Shown: positions 8,798 through 16,154 of the stretch, one piece after another | Numbering within the stretch: the first letter of the stretch is position 1 | Layout of the letters: each line of letters begins with the position of its first letter | From: Catenisphaera adipataccumulans | Lineage (GTDB): Bacteria > Bacillota_I > Bacilli_A > Erysipelotrichales > Erysipelotrichaceae | NCBI RefSeq assembly: GCF_014202755.1 | Contig: NZ_JACHHK010000009.1 | Coordinates: forward strand, 1 to 64,000 | Direction of reading: 5' to 3' | DNA length: 64,000 nucleotides | Notes under the pieces: generated by a model | Seen by the model: the letters and a program-made list of their open reading frames with translations, nothing else | Database searches by the model: none | Told to the model about the DNA's origin: nothing | Translations under genes and position numbers: made by a program

Positions 8798-10156
8798 ATG
8801 GCGGAACTGTTCAATCGGGTGGATTCCCTGGTCTGGGGAGCGCCTTTGATCATTTTATTGCTTGGGACTGGTGTGTATTTTACGTTCCGGCTGAAAGGTC
8901 TGCAGTTCCGGCAGCTGAAACTTGCCTTTTCACTGATTTTTCGATCGGATAAAAATCAAGGCGAAGGCGATGTTTCCAGTTTCCAGGCTTTGTGCACGGC
9001 TTTATCTTCGACCATCGGCACGGGCAACATCGTCGGCGTCGCCACAGCGATCGCAGCCGGCGGACCGGGCGCCTTGTTCTGGATGTGGGTCAGCGCGTTC
9101 TTTGGCATGGCCACGAAATACAGTGAAGGTGTCTTAGCTATTAAATATCGGGTGAAGGACGAGAACGGCGATATGGCCGGCGGCCCGATGTACTATATTC
9201 AAAACGGTCTGCATAATAAAGTACTGGCCAAGATCTTTGCGGTCTTTGGGGTCAGTGGCGCTTTGTGGGGCAGCGGTACGTTCACACAGGTAAAGTCCAT
9301 TTCCGATGCGCTGACACTAAGTTTTAACGTGCCGGTGATCGTGACCGCAGTAATCCTGACGATCATTGTGGCATTTATCATCATCGGCGGGATCCGGCGG
9401 ATCGCCAAGGTGGCTGAAAAGCTGATTCCTTTTATGTGCATTTTATATATCGGCGGTGTGCTGATCATTCTGGGCACACATTTATCCGTGCTGCCGTCGG
9501 TCCTGGTCTTAATTGTGCGCAATGCGTTCATGCCGCAGGCAGCATTGGGCGGCGGTTTAGGCATTGCGATGCAGAAAGGCATCAGCCGCGGTATTTTCTC
9601 CAATGAGAGCGGTTTAGGAAGTGCGCCGATCGCGGCCGCAGCTGCCAAGACCGATTCCTGTGTGGAACAAGGACTGATCTCCATGACCGGTACCTTTATT
9701 GATACGATCATTGTTTGTACCATGACGGGACTGGCCATTGTCATCACGCAGGCCAATCTGACCGGCTTGGAAGGCGCGGCCATGACGACTTATGCGTTTG
9801 AACAGGGCCTGCCGATCGCGTTGATCGGCCGTTATATTGTCAACATCGGTCTGATCTTCTTTGCGTTTACGACGATCATCGGCTGGAATTACTACGGCGA
9901 ACGATGCATGTATTATTTAGGCGGACTGAACAGTGTACGCATTTATCGTATGATCTTTATCGCAATGGTGGCCGTCGGGCCGTTTATTTCTCTGGATTTG
10001 ATTTTTATCATTGCGGATATTGTCAATGGCTTGATGGCGATCCCGAATTTGATCGGTCTGATCGGTCTGCGCAAGGATATTCTGACAGAAACGAATGCCT
10101 ATTTTTCCAAGGATGTATCTGACCTGTCCGGAGCACTGCAGGAAGAAACTGTTTAG
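8798..10156 (+). CDS. Sodium:alanine/glycine symporter (AgcS family), copy 2
   Basis: A tandem paralogue of the preceding symporter, also exactly 452 residues and collinear throughout. It has the same motifs (STIGTGNIVGVATAI, GGPMYYIQNGL, FSNESGLGSAPIAAAAAK). Differences cluster in loops and outer membrane segments, for example ALWGSGTFTQVKSIS where copy 1 has ALFGIGTFTQVSSIS. AAAGGAGGG precedes the start. It shares the riboswitch-controlled transcript with copy 1 but has its own ribosome-binding site outside the aptamer, so direct Shine-Dalgarno sequestration should affect only copy 1. Probably arose by local duplication. A terminator follows at once. Confidence 0.95.
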   Translation: MAELFNRVDSLVWGAPLIILLLGTGVYFTFRLKGLQFRQLKLAFSLIFRSDKNQGEGDVSSFQALCTALSSTIGTGNIVGVATAIAAGGPGALFWMWVSAFFGMATKYSEGVLAIKYRVKDENGDMAGGPMYYIQNGLHNKVLAKIFAVFGVSGALWGSGTFTQVKSISDALTLSFNVPVIVTAVILTIIVAFIIIGGIRRIAKVAEKLIPFMCILYIGGVLIILGTHLSVLPSVLVLIVRNAFMPQAALGGGLGIAMQKGISRGIFSNESGLGSAPIAAAAAKTDSCVEQGLISMTGTFIDTIIVCTMTGLAIVITQANLTGLEGAAMTTYAFEQGLPIALIGRYIVNIGLIFFAFTTIIGWNYYGERCMYYLGGLNSVRIYRMIFIAMVAVGPFISLDLIFIIADIVNGLMAIPNLIGLIGLRKDILTETNAYFSKDVSDLSGALQEETV

Positions 10157-10177
10157 CAGGGAAACCTGCTTTTTTTG
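10155..10177 (+). terminator. Terminator of the symporter operon
   Basis: AGCAGG / CCTGCT with a GAAA loop followed by seven T. The stem begins within the stop codon of the second symporter gene. Confidence 0.85.
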
Positions 10178-10182
10178 TAAAA

Positions 10183-10203
10183 GAAAAACCGGATCGCTCC
10201 GGT
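10183..10203 (-). terminator. Terminator of the glutaredoxin-like gene
   Basis: ACCGGA / TCCGGT hairpin (10188-10203) followed on the minus strand by a short T-run. It directly abuts the end of the glutaredoxin-like gene and faces the symporter terminator. Confidence 0.75.
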
Positions 10204-10445
10204 CATGCGTTTTGTGGATGCGCCTGCAGCCAGGCGATGATATCGCTGCTTTCATAGAGCGGGCGGTCATCAATGAACAAGCATGGCACCTGATCAATGC
10301 CGCCGTCTTTCAGCAGACGGTCGTAGTCGGTCCTGCTTTGATGGATGTCATGATATTCAATATCCGTACGGCCGGATTGATTGATTTCATCCATGACCAG
10401 GCCGCAGAACGGACAGCCTTTAAAGTAATAAAGTTCTAGTTTCAT
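10203..10445 (-). CDS. Glutaredoxin-like thiol-disulfide protein
   Basis: An 80-residue glutaredoxin/thioredoxin-fold protein. The redox motif CPFC is at residues 11-14 (YFKGCPFC), and a cis-proline motif VPCLFID occurs near residue 54. The C-terminal helix SSDIIAWLQAHP resembles the glutaredoxin glutathione-S-transferase-like end. It probably reduces a protein disulfide; the partner is unknown. The start chosen (10445) has GAGGTG seven bases upstream; the longer open frame to 10496 lacks a ribosome-binding site. Single gene with its own terminator, divergent from the NifU-like/GGGtGRT operon. Confidence 0.85.
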   Translation of the reverse strand: MKLELYYFKGCPFCGLVMDEINQSGRTDIEYHDIHQSRTDYDRLLKDGGIDQVPCLFIDDRPLYESSDIIAWLQAHPQNA

Positions 10446-10506
10446 CGTATCACCTCGTGTATATCTTATCGGGAACCAAGAAAAGAATCGACTCAAATGC
10501 CCATGC

Positions 10507-10522
10507 GTTAGCTAGTGCTAAC
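10507..10522. promoter_or_regulatory. Palindromic candidate operator (GTTAGC-N4-GCTAAC)
   Basis: A perfect 6+6 inverted repeat with a four-base centre sits 10 bases upstream of the -35 box of the following operon and between two divergent genes. The position suits a transcription-factor site; the regulator is unknown. Confidence 0.5.
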
Positions 10523-10531
10523 CAAAACACA

Positions 10532-10560
10532 TTGACACAAATTTTCTGGTTTTATAGACT
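10532..10560 (+). promoter_or_regulatory. Promoter of the NifU-like/GGGtGRT operon
   Basis: TTGACA (10532-10537), a 17-base spacer, and TAGACT (10555-10560). A second TATAAT (10614-10619) is nearer the gene but lacks a good -35. Confidence 0.65.
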
Positions 10561-10664
10561 TTAAGTGGGTAAGAACGCGTTTTCAGCTATTACAACATTT
10601 GGTATCAACTTTTTATAATCAAAAGTGATATATGAGTAGAATTCATCAATGAAAGGAGAACAGT

Positions 10665-11357
10665 ATGAAATACTCAAAAGAAGTAGAAAACATGTGCAAA
10701 GTCACATGTGGTGCACATCATGGCTGCGCACCGATTCCTGAAGAAGGAAAATGGGTGTATTCAAAACAAATTTCGGATATTTCCGGATACAGCCACGGTG
10801 TCGGATGGTGTGCTCCGCAGCAGGGTGCCTGCAAATTGTCTTTGAATGTTAAAGAGGGAATCATTCAGGAAGCATTGATCGAAACATTGGGATGCTCCGG
10901 TATGACTCACTCGGCCGCAATGGCTTCGGAAGCATTGGTAGGAAGAACGTTGTTGGAAGCATTGAACACAGACTTGGTCTGCGATGCGATCAACACCGCA
11001 ATGCGTGAATTGTTCCTGCAGATTGCTTACGGCCGTACTCAGTCGGCATTCTCTGAAGACGGTTTGGTTATCGGTGCCGGTCTGGAAGACTTAGGCAAAG
11101 GTACCCGTTCTCAGCTTGGTACAGTTTATTCTACCTTAGATAAAGGTCCTCGTTATTTGGAATTGGCAGAAGGTTATATCCTGAAGCTGGCTCTGGATGA
11201 CAATGATGAAATCATCGGCTACAAATATGTTAATTTAGGCAAATTTATGGATGCGGTCAAAGCAGGTAAAGATGCCAATGAAGCATTAGAGGGTGCAACC
11301 GGACAGTACGGACGTTACGACGATGCTGCGAAGTATATTGACCCTCGTGAGGAATAA
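10665..11357 (+). CDS. NifU/IscU-like iron-sulfur scaffold-type protein, partner of GGGtGRT protein
   Basis: A 230-residue cysteine-rich cytosolic protein. The central part (residues ~45-120, KLSLNVKEGIIQEALIETLGCSGMTHSAA...) resembles the NifU N-terminal/IscU scaffold fold. Cysteines occur at about residues 11, 15, 21, 49, 56, 77 and 106. The N-terminal set MCKVTCGAHHGC could bind metal or a cluster. Proteins of this kind are found next to GGGtGRT proteins, as here, and no function is established for the pair. Strong GGAG ribosome-binding site eight bases upstream. Codon choice (many optimal codons) suggests good expression. The scaffold role is inferred from fold resemblance only. Confidence 0.75.
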   Translation: MKYSKEVENMCKVTCGAHHGCAPIPEEGKWVYSKQISDISGYSHGVGWCAPQQGACKLSLNVKEGIIQEALIETLGCSGMTHSAAMASEALVGRTLLEALNTDLVCDAINTAMRELFLQIAYGRTQSAFSEDGLVIGAGLEDLGKGTRSQLGTVYSTLDKGPRYLELAEGYILKLALDDNDEIIGYKYVNLGKFMDAVKAGKDANEALEGATGQYGRYDDAAKYIDPREE

Positions 11358-11372
11358 TAGGAGGAAGAAAAC

Positions 11373-12374
11373 ATGTCATTATTTGAAGGTTACGAAAGAC
11401 GAATCGATAAAATCAATGAGGTATTAAAGTCTTATGGCATTTCTTCCATTGAAGAAGCAAAAGAAGTCGTAGACGCAACCGGTGTTGATGTTTATAACAT
11501 CGTAAAAGGCATTCAGCCGATTTGCTTCGAAAACGCATGCTGGGCATATATTGTCGGAGCTGCGATTGCTGTGAAGAAAGGCGATAAACAAGCTGCTGAT
11601 ATCGCAAAATCTCTGGGTGAAGGACTGCAGTCTTTCTGTATTCCGGGATCTGTTGCTGATCAGCGTAAAGTAGGCCTGGGCCACGGAAACCTGGCATCCA
11701 TGCTGCTGACAAATGAAACACGCTGCTTTGCATTCTTGGCCGGTCACGAAAGTTTCGCGGCTGCTGAAGGTGCGATCGGTATTGCGAACAACGCCAACAA
11801 AGTCCGTGAGGTTCCTTTGAAAGTCATCCTGAACGGTTTAGGAAAGGATGCCGCAAAGATCATCTCCCGTGTCAACGGCTTTACTTATGTAGAAACAGAA
11901 TATAATTACCATACTGGTGAACTGAAAGAATTGTCGAGAACACCGTACTCGGACGGTCCGCGTGCTAAAGTAGCCTGCTACGGTGCCGATGATGTTCGTG
12001 AAGGTGTTGCCATCATGCATCATGAAGACGTAGACGTTTCCATTACCGGAAACTCCACGAACCCGACTCGTTTCCAGCATCCGGTTGCTGGTATTTATAA
12101 GAAAGAATGCAACGAAAAAGGTAAGAAATACTTCTCTGTTGCTTCCGGCGGTGGTACGGGACGTACATTGCACCCAGATAACATGGCTGCCGGTCCGGCT
12201 TCCTATGGTATGACGGATACAATGGGACGTATGCATTCCGATGCACAGTTCGCTGGTTCTTCTTCCGTTCCGGCTCACGTAGAAATGATGGGCTTGATCG
12301 GTATGGGCAACAACCCGATGGTCGGTGCTTCTGTAGCCGTATCGGTTGCATTGTCTGAAGCTTTAAATAAGTAA
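11373..12374 (+). CDS. GGGtGRT family protein (unknown function)
   Basis: A 333-residue protein carrying the literal family signature GGGTGRT at residues 259-265, in ASGGGTGRTLHPDN. Other conserved-looking blocks are GIQPICFENACWAY (~47-59), KVGLGHGNLASMLL (~99-112), LAGHESFAAAEGAIG and a Met/Gly-rich C-terminus (GMGNNPMVGAS). Six cysteines lie at 51, 56, 89, 118, 202 and 246. The glycine-rich blocks could bind a nucleotide or phosphate, but this is a guess. It follows the NifU-like gene by 15 bases with AGGAGG, forming a two-gene operon. No transmembrane segment or signal peptide. Family assignment is firm; function is unknown. Confidence 0.85.
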   Translation: MSLFEGYERRIDKINEVLKSYGISSIEEAKEVVDATGVDVYNIVKGIQPICFENACWAYIVGAAIAVKKGDKQAADIAKSLGEGLQSFCIPGSVADQRKVGLGHGNLASMLLTNETRCFAFLAGHESFAAAEGAIGIANNANKVREVPLKVILNGLGKDAAKIISRVNGFTYVETEYNYHTGELKELSRTPYSDGPRAKVACYGADDVREGVAIMHHEDVDVSITGNSTNPTRFQHPVAGIYKKECNEKGKKYFSVASGGGTGRTLHPDNMAAGPASYGMTDTMGRMHSDAQFAGSSSVPAHVEMMGLIGMGNNPMVGASVAVSVALSEALNK

Positions 12375-12381
12375 AAAGGTT

Positions 12382-12456
12382 CATTGAAACAGACCGGATG
12401 TACATCCTTATAGCATTTTCGCAAATTCATATATCACATAACTGTCTGTTTCGATG
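12382..12456 (+). other. Long stem-loop in the 3' region of the GGGtGRT operon
   Basis: CATTGAAACAGAC (12382-12394) pairs with GTCTGTTTCGATG (12444-12456): 13 base pairs including one G-U. A nested perfect palindrome GGATGTACATCC (12396-12407) lies inside. A separate terminator follows. This may be a structured 3' UTR, a processing site or a leader for the deformylase-like gene; it matches no RNA family I recognise. Confidence 0.45.
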
Positions 12457-12461
12457 TGACC

Positions 12462-12489
12462 GGGCGTGCCTGAGCACGCCCTTTTCTTT
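12462..12489 (+). terminator. Terminator/attenuator between GGGtGRT operon and deformylase-like gene
   Basis: GGGCGTGC / GCACGCCC with a CTGA loop followed by TTTTCTTT. It ends just before the ribosome-binding site of the downstream gene (12491-12495), so it could act as an attenuator as well as the operon terminator. Confidence 0.85.
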
Positions 12490-12500
12490 CGGAGGTAAAT

Positions 12501-12905
12501 ATGATCCTGCCTATTATTCACGATGAGGTTTTTTTAAAACAGCCTTCCCAGCCGAGTCATAACACCGTCACAGCTGCCAATCTGCTGGATACATTGAAAG
12601 CGAATCGGCAGACCTGCATCGGCATGGCCGCCAATATGATCGGCCGGCACGAAAACATCATCGCCTTTCTGGACGGTGATACATACAAAGTTATGTACAA
12701 TCCGCAGATCCTCAAAAAATCCGGTCTCTATACGACGGAAGAAGGATGTCTGTCTTTGACAGGGATGCGAAAGACCAAACGTGCCAAACACATTAAAGTC
12801 AAATACGAGGACAGCGAAGGTCAGACGTATATCAAATCCTATCACGGTCTGACTGCACAGATCATTCAGCACGAAATTGATCATTGCCGCGGGATCCTCA
12901 TATAA
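12501..12905 (+). CDS. Peptide deformylase-like metalloprotein, catalytic Gln replaced
   Basis: A 134-residue short member of the peptide deformylase family. The metal ligands are present: Cys83 in EEGCLS and the HExxH motif at 124-128 (QHEIDH). Motif 1, normally GxGLAAxQ, reads CIGMAANM (39-46), so the oxyanion-stabilising glutamine (Gln50 in E. coli) is Met46. This suggests altered or weak deformylase activity, or another amidohydrolase substrate. GGAGG lies seven bases upstream of the ATG. It sits alone after a terminator and converges with the LysR gene through a shared terminator. Confidence 0.8.
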   Translation: MILPIIHDEVFLKQPSQPSHNTVTAANLLDTLKANRQTCIGMAANMIGRHENIIAFLDGDTYKVMYNPQILKKSGLYTTEEGCLSLTGMRKTKRAKHIKVKYEDSEGQTYIKSYHGLTAQIIQHEIDHCRGILI

Positions 12906-12907
12906 AA

Positions 12908-12930
12908 AAGACGGCTTACTGGCCGTCTTC
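12908..12930. terminator. Bidirectional terminator between deformylase-like and LysR genes
   Basis: AAGACGGC / GCCGTCTT hairpin (12909-12928). A-rich sequence lies on the left, giving a T-run for the minus strand; the lysR stop codon is inside the loop. The right-hand U-tract is weak. Confidence 0.65.
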
Positions 12931-13827
12931 ATTGATATGCTTCAATAAAGCTTCTTTATATATTTTACCGTAACGGGAAAGAATGGCATCTTTCAAAGTG
13001 ATCATGCCGATGGTCATTTCTTCTTCCTCGCGCAGTGGTTTGGCAATGATTTGTTCGCCGTTCAGGTCCGGATCGATGACGCCGGAGCTAATGGTATATC
13101 CATCCAGACCGATGGCCAGATTGAACAACGTCGCCCGGTCGCGGACTCGGATCCGCTTTTTTCGGTCGATCGTACTGAACAGTTCTTCACTGTAATAGAA
13201 TGAATTATGTGTGCCTTGTTCAAAAGATAAATACGGATACGGTTCCAGATCAGCGAGCGTCAGTTCTTTTCGATCGGCTAATGGATGGCTGGAACTAATA
13301 AATACATGCGGTTTGGCCGTATACAATGCTTCAAACTTCAAACCGGCATTCTTGATGATTTTCTGCAGGACTTTCCGATTCGTGTCACACAAATACAAGA
13401 TGCCGATCTCACTTTTCAGATGACGGACATCTTCAATGATTTCATACGTCTGTTCTTCACGCAGCGTAAAGTCATAAGCCGTCTGATCAAAGGCTTTAAT
13501 GACATCAACAAAGGCATTGACCGCAAAGGAATAGTGCTGACAGGATACCGCAAAGATCGGATTCTGCGGCTGTTCATTTTTATATTTTGTCTCCAATAAA
13601 TTGACTTGTTCCAGCACCTGCCGGGCGTAGCCGAGGAACTCGGTCCCCTCATTGGTACAGATCACACCTTTGTTTGTACGGTAGAAGATGGTGATCTCCA
13701 TTTCTTTTTCTAATTCTTTGATGGCACTGGTCAAACTGGGCTGTGAGATATACAAAGATTCGGCTGCACTGCTGATGGTCCCCTTTTCTGCGACCGCAAC
13801 GACGTATCGTAATTGTTGAAGTGTCAT
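12916..13827 (-). CDS. LysR-family transcriptional regulator
   Basis: 303 residues. The N-terminal winged helix-turn-helix is clear (TLQQLRYVVAVAEKGTISSAAESLYISQPSLTSAIKELE, about residues 2-40). The rest is a LysR periplasmic-binding-like effector domain (about 90-295, with SSSHPLADRKELTLADLEPYPYLSF). The start is preceded by AGGAGG. It diverges from the ABC-F gene, the typical position for a regulator of its neighbour, but the ABC-F leader has its own attenuator-like control, so the target is uncertain. The effector cannot be predicted. Confidence 0.93.
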   Translation of the reverse strand: MTLQQLRYVVAVAEKGTISSAAESLYISQPSLTSAIKELEKEMEITIFYRTNKGVICTNEGTEFLGYARQVLEQVNLLETKYKNEQPQNPIFAVSCQHYSFAVNAFVDVIKAFDQTAYDFTLREEQTYEIIEDVRHLKSEIGILYLCDTNRKVLQKIIKNAGLKFEALYTAKPHVFISSSHPLADRKELTLADLEPYPYLSFEQGTHNSFYYSEELFSTIDRKKRIRVRDRATLFNLAIGLDGYTISSGVIDPDLNGEQIIAKPLREEEEMTIGMITLKDAILSRYGKIYKEALLKHINEDGQ

Positions 13828-13895
13828 AGACTCCTCCTATCTTAACGTAATTATATATAGTATCCTAACAATTTTATCTTAAATTTTCCTTAAAG

Positions 13896-13924
13896 TTGAC
13901 AATACATATGGTTTTGTCTATCTT
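13896..13924 (+). promoter_or_regulatory. Promoter of the ABC-F gene
   Basis: Consensus TTGACA (13896-13901), a 17-base spacer and TATCTT (13919-13924). The transcript would start near 13931, directly at the ribosome-binding site of the three-codon leader ORF. Confidence 0.8.
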
Positions 13925-13932
13925 AATAAGCA

Positions 13933-14002
13933 GAAAGGTCGTGAGAACATGAGAAGATAAAAATACGTTTCGTCTTTACATTCAGAAGGAGGTATTTTTA
14001 TC
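13933..14002 (+). promoter_or_regulatory. Attenuator-like leader of the ABC-F gene: Met-Arg-Arg leader ORF and sequestering hairpin
   Basis: GAAAGG (13933-13938) precedes a mini-ORF ATG-AGA-AGA-TAA (13949-13960) encoding Met-Arg-Arg. The 11-base arm GATAAAAATAC (13956-13966), which includes the leader stop, pairs perfectly with GTATTTTTATC (13992-14002) touching the ABC-F start codon. The Shine-Dalgarno sequence AAGGAGG sits at the base of the hairpin loop. Short leader peptides with ribosome-stall-controlled hairpins are known for erm and several antibiotic-resistance ABC-F genes. Here a ribosome held on the Arg codons would cover the first arm and free the start site. This regulatory reading is inference. 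Confidence 0.65.
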
Positions 14003-15508
14003 ATGCTTATTTGTTCTCAATTATCCGCGTCCTTAGCCAATGGGCGCACCCTTTTCCCTGCCGTTACATTATCTGTCAATGATCATGACCGCATTGGTTT
14101 GATCGCCGAAGAAGGCGACGGCAAATCTACATTTCTGAAATTGATCGCACACCAGCCGGCTCCCTACGTGACTATTTCCGGTACGGTATACAACATCGGC
14201 AAAGCTGGTTATCTGCCGCAGCAGCTGCCGCTCATATGGAAAGACACCTTTCCGATGGACTTCCTGCTGAAGGAACATCCTGAAGATGAAATTCCATGGG
14301 AAGCATACAATCGGCTGTCGGAACTGGATCCCTTAAAAACAGATGTGAATTTTCTTTATGAAGAACGGCCGATCTCTACTTTGTCCGGCGGTGAAAAAGT
14401 CCGTCTGCAGCTTTTAAAGCTGTCCATGTCGGCTTATGATTATTTTTGTCTGGATGAACCGACCAACGATTTAGACCTGGAAACATTGGAATGGCTGGAA
14501 CAATGGATCCTCAGCCGCAGTGAACCGGTGCTTTTTGTTTCGCATGATGTGACCTTCCTGGAACATACTGCCACACGTCTGGTTCATTTTGAACAGCGCA
14601 ACAAGAAAACCAAACCTGTGGTCACTGTATTCAACGGTCCTTATGATGATTATATTCATCAACGAATGCAGAATCGCCAAAAAGAAATCCAAGTCAGCGA
14701 AAGCGAAAAACGGCAATATATGGCGCAGAAACAACGCATCAACAATATCTATAATCAGGTGCAGAGCGACCTGCGTTCGGTTTCCCGTCAGGCACCGAAT
14801 GTCGCAAAAAATCTGAAAGATAAAATGCGGTCTGTCAAGGCGACAAAACAGCGCATCGAGGATCAGAGCTATCATCATGTCGATTCACTGGAAGAAGAAA
14901 TCAATATCGTTTGGGAAGGCACACCGCTGGCTGCCCAGCGTATCGTACTGGATTTCCATGAACCGCTGAAGATCGAGACCCGGACATTGATCGAACAAGT
15001 CGACCTGACGGTCAAAGGCCGGGACAAGATCGTGATCACCGGCCAGAACGGAGCTGGTAAAACATATCTGCTTAAAACATTCTATCAGCGGCTGCAGAAG
15101 GATCCTGGCATTCTTCTGGGTTACATGCCGCAGAATTATACCGATTTCTTCGAACCTGACGATACGCCGGTTTCTTTTCTGCATCGGGTCACCAAACAAA
15201 CCGATGTCCAGACCATGCTCGGAAGCTTAAAATTTCTGCCGGAGGAAATGACGCAGCAGCTGTCGGATTGTTCATATGGACAGCAGGCAAAAGTTTATTT
15301 GGCCTATTTAACGTTAAACGGATGTAATGTTATAATAATGGACGAACCCAGCCGGAATTTATCGCCGCTTTCGCTGCCGGTGCTGATCCGCTGGATGGAA
15401 GAATATCCCGGATGTCTGATATGTGTCAGTCACGATCGGGCGCTGATCCGCGCGGCGTTTACCGCACATTATCGCATTCAGAATAAACGATGGGAGGAAT
15501 GTTCATGA
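14003..15508 (+). CDS. ABC-F family ATPase (ribosome-associated, possible antibiotic resistance type)
   Basis: 501 residues with two ABC domains and no membrane segments, the ABC-F layout of translation factors that act at the ribosomal E site. Domain 1 has a Walker A-like EEGDGKST, signature LSGGEKVRLQL and Walker B CLDEPTNDLD. A basic, helical linker follows (about residues 210-300, rich in K/R/Q). Domain 2 has Walker A GQNGAGKT, but the signature is degenerate (SDCSYGQQAK) and the D-loop region reads DEPSRNLSP instead of the usual DEPTNHLD. The attenuator-like leader suggests an inducible, antibiotic-protective member rather than housekeeping EttA/YdiF types. Overlaps yggS by ATGA. Confidence 0.88.
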   Translation: MLICSQLSASLANGRTLFPAVTLSVNDHDRIGLIAEEGDGKSTFLKLIAHQPAPYVTISGTVYNIGKAGYLPQQLPLIWKDTFPMDFLLKEHPEDEIPWEAYNRLSELDPLKTDVNFLYEERPISTLSGGEKVRLQLLKLSMSAYDYFCLDEPTNDLDLETLEWLEQWILSRSEPVLFVSHDVTFLEHTATRLVHFEQRNKKTKPVVTVFNGPYDDYIHQRMQNRQKEIQVSESEKRQYMAQKQRINNIYNQVQSDLRSVSRQAPNVAKNLKDKMRSVKATKQRIEDQSYHHVDSLEEEINIVWEGTPLAAQRIVLDFHEPLKIETRTLIEQVDLTVKGRDKIVITGQNGAGKTYLLKTFYQRLQKDPGILLGYMPQNYTDFFEPDDTPVSFLHRVTKQTDVQTMLGSLKFLPEEMTQQLSDCSYGQQAKVYLAYLTLNGCNVIIMDEPSRNLSPLSLPVLIRWMEEYPGCLICVSHDRALIRAAFTAHYRIQNKRWEECS

Positions 15509-16125
15509 ATACCGCATTGATCCAGGAAATCAAAGAGAAACATGTCGATCTGGTTGCCGTCACGAAAAAACATACCAAGGAAGAAGTCGATGAACTGGCA
15601 TCCCTTGGACTGCATGTATTTGGTGAAAACCGGGTCCAGGAATTTTTAACGAAATATGATCCGCAGTACAGCTGGCACATTATCGGTCACTTACAGACCA
15701 ACAAGGTCAAATATATTGTCGGCAAGGTCGACCGGATCGACAGTGTCGATTCCGTCAAACTGGCCAAAGAAATCAATAAACAGGCTGCTAAAAAGGGCAT
15801 CGTACAGGAAGTACTGGCTGAGCTGAAGGTTTCAAAGACCGATGAAAACAAGACCGGTTACCCATTCGAGGATGCCGAAGCCTTTCTTGCCGATCTGCAG
15901 CAGTTTGACAATATTAAGGTGAAAGGCTTGATGTGCATCGCGACAAATACGGATGATCAAAGCGTGGTGGCCGGTGAGTTCGATGAAATGAAAGCATTAT
16001 TCGATCGCATGAAAAAAGTGTATCCGGAGATGGATACCTTATCGATGGGCATGAGTCATGATTGGCGGCTGGCACTGGAGCACGGCGCCACACAAGTGCG
16101 TATCGGCACTGCATTATTTGAGTAA
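15505..16125 (+). CDS. YggS-family pyridoxal-phosphate homeostasis protein
   Basis: 206 residues, single alanine-racemase-like N-terminal barrel binding PLP. Family motifs: LVAVTKKH (PLP lysine near residue 16), FGENRVQEFL, WHIIGHLQTNK, LMCIAT, and SMGMSHDWRLALEHGATQVRIGTALFE at the C-terminus. These proteins buffer free PLP and have no known enzymatic turnover. The start at 15505 is fixed by GGGAGG seven bases upstream; ATGA overlaps the ABC-F stop, so the two are co-translated. In other Firmicutes the gene is usually near the division cluster (ylmE), so this linkage is unusual. Confidence 0.95.
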   Translation: MNTALIQEIKEKHVDLVAVTKKHTKEEVDELASLGLHVFGENRVQEFLTKYDPQYSWHIIGHLQTNKVKYIVGKVDRIDSVDSVKLAKEINKQAAKKGIVQEVLAELKVSKTDENKTGYPFEDAEAFLADLQQFDNIKVKGLMCIATNTDDQSVVAGEFDEMKALFDRMKKVYPEMDTLSMGMSHDWRLALEHGATQVRIGTALFE

Positions 16126-16126
16126 A

Positions 16127-16154
16127 TGAAAACCGGGATCTCCCGGTTTTTTTC
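16127..16154. terminator. Bidirectional terminator between yggS and the CNNM gene
   Basis: AACCGGGA / TCCCGGTT (16131-16148) with seven T on the plus strand and A-rich sequence on the other side. Confidence 0.85.
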
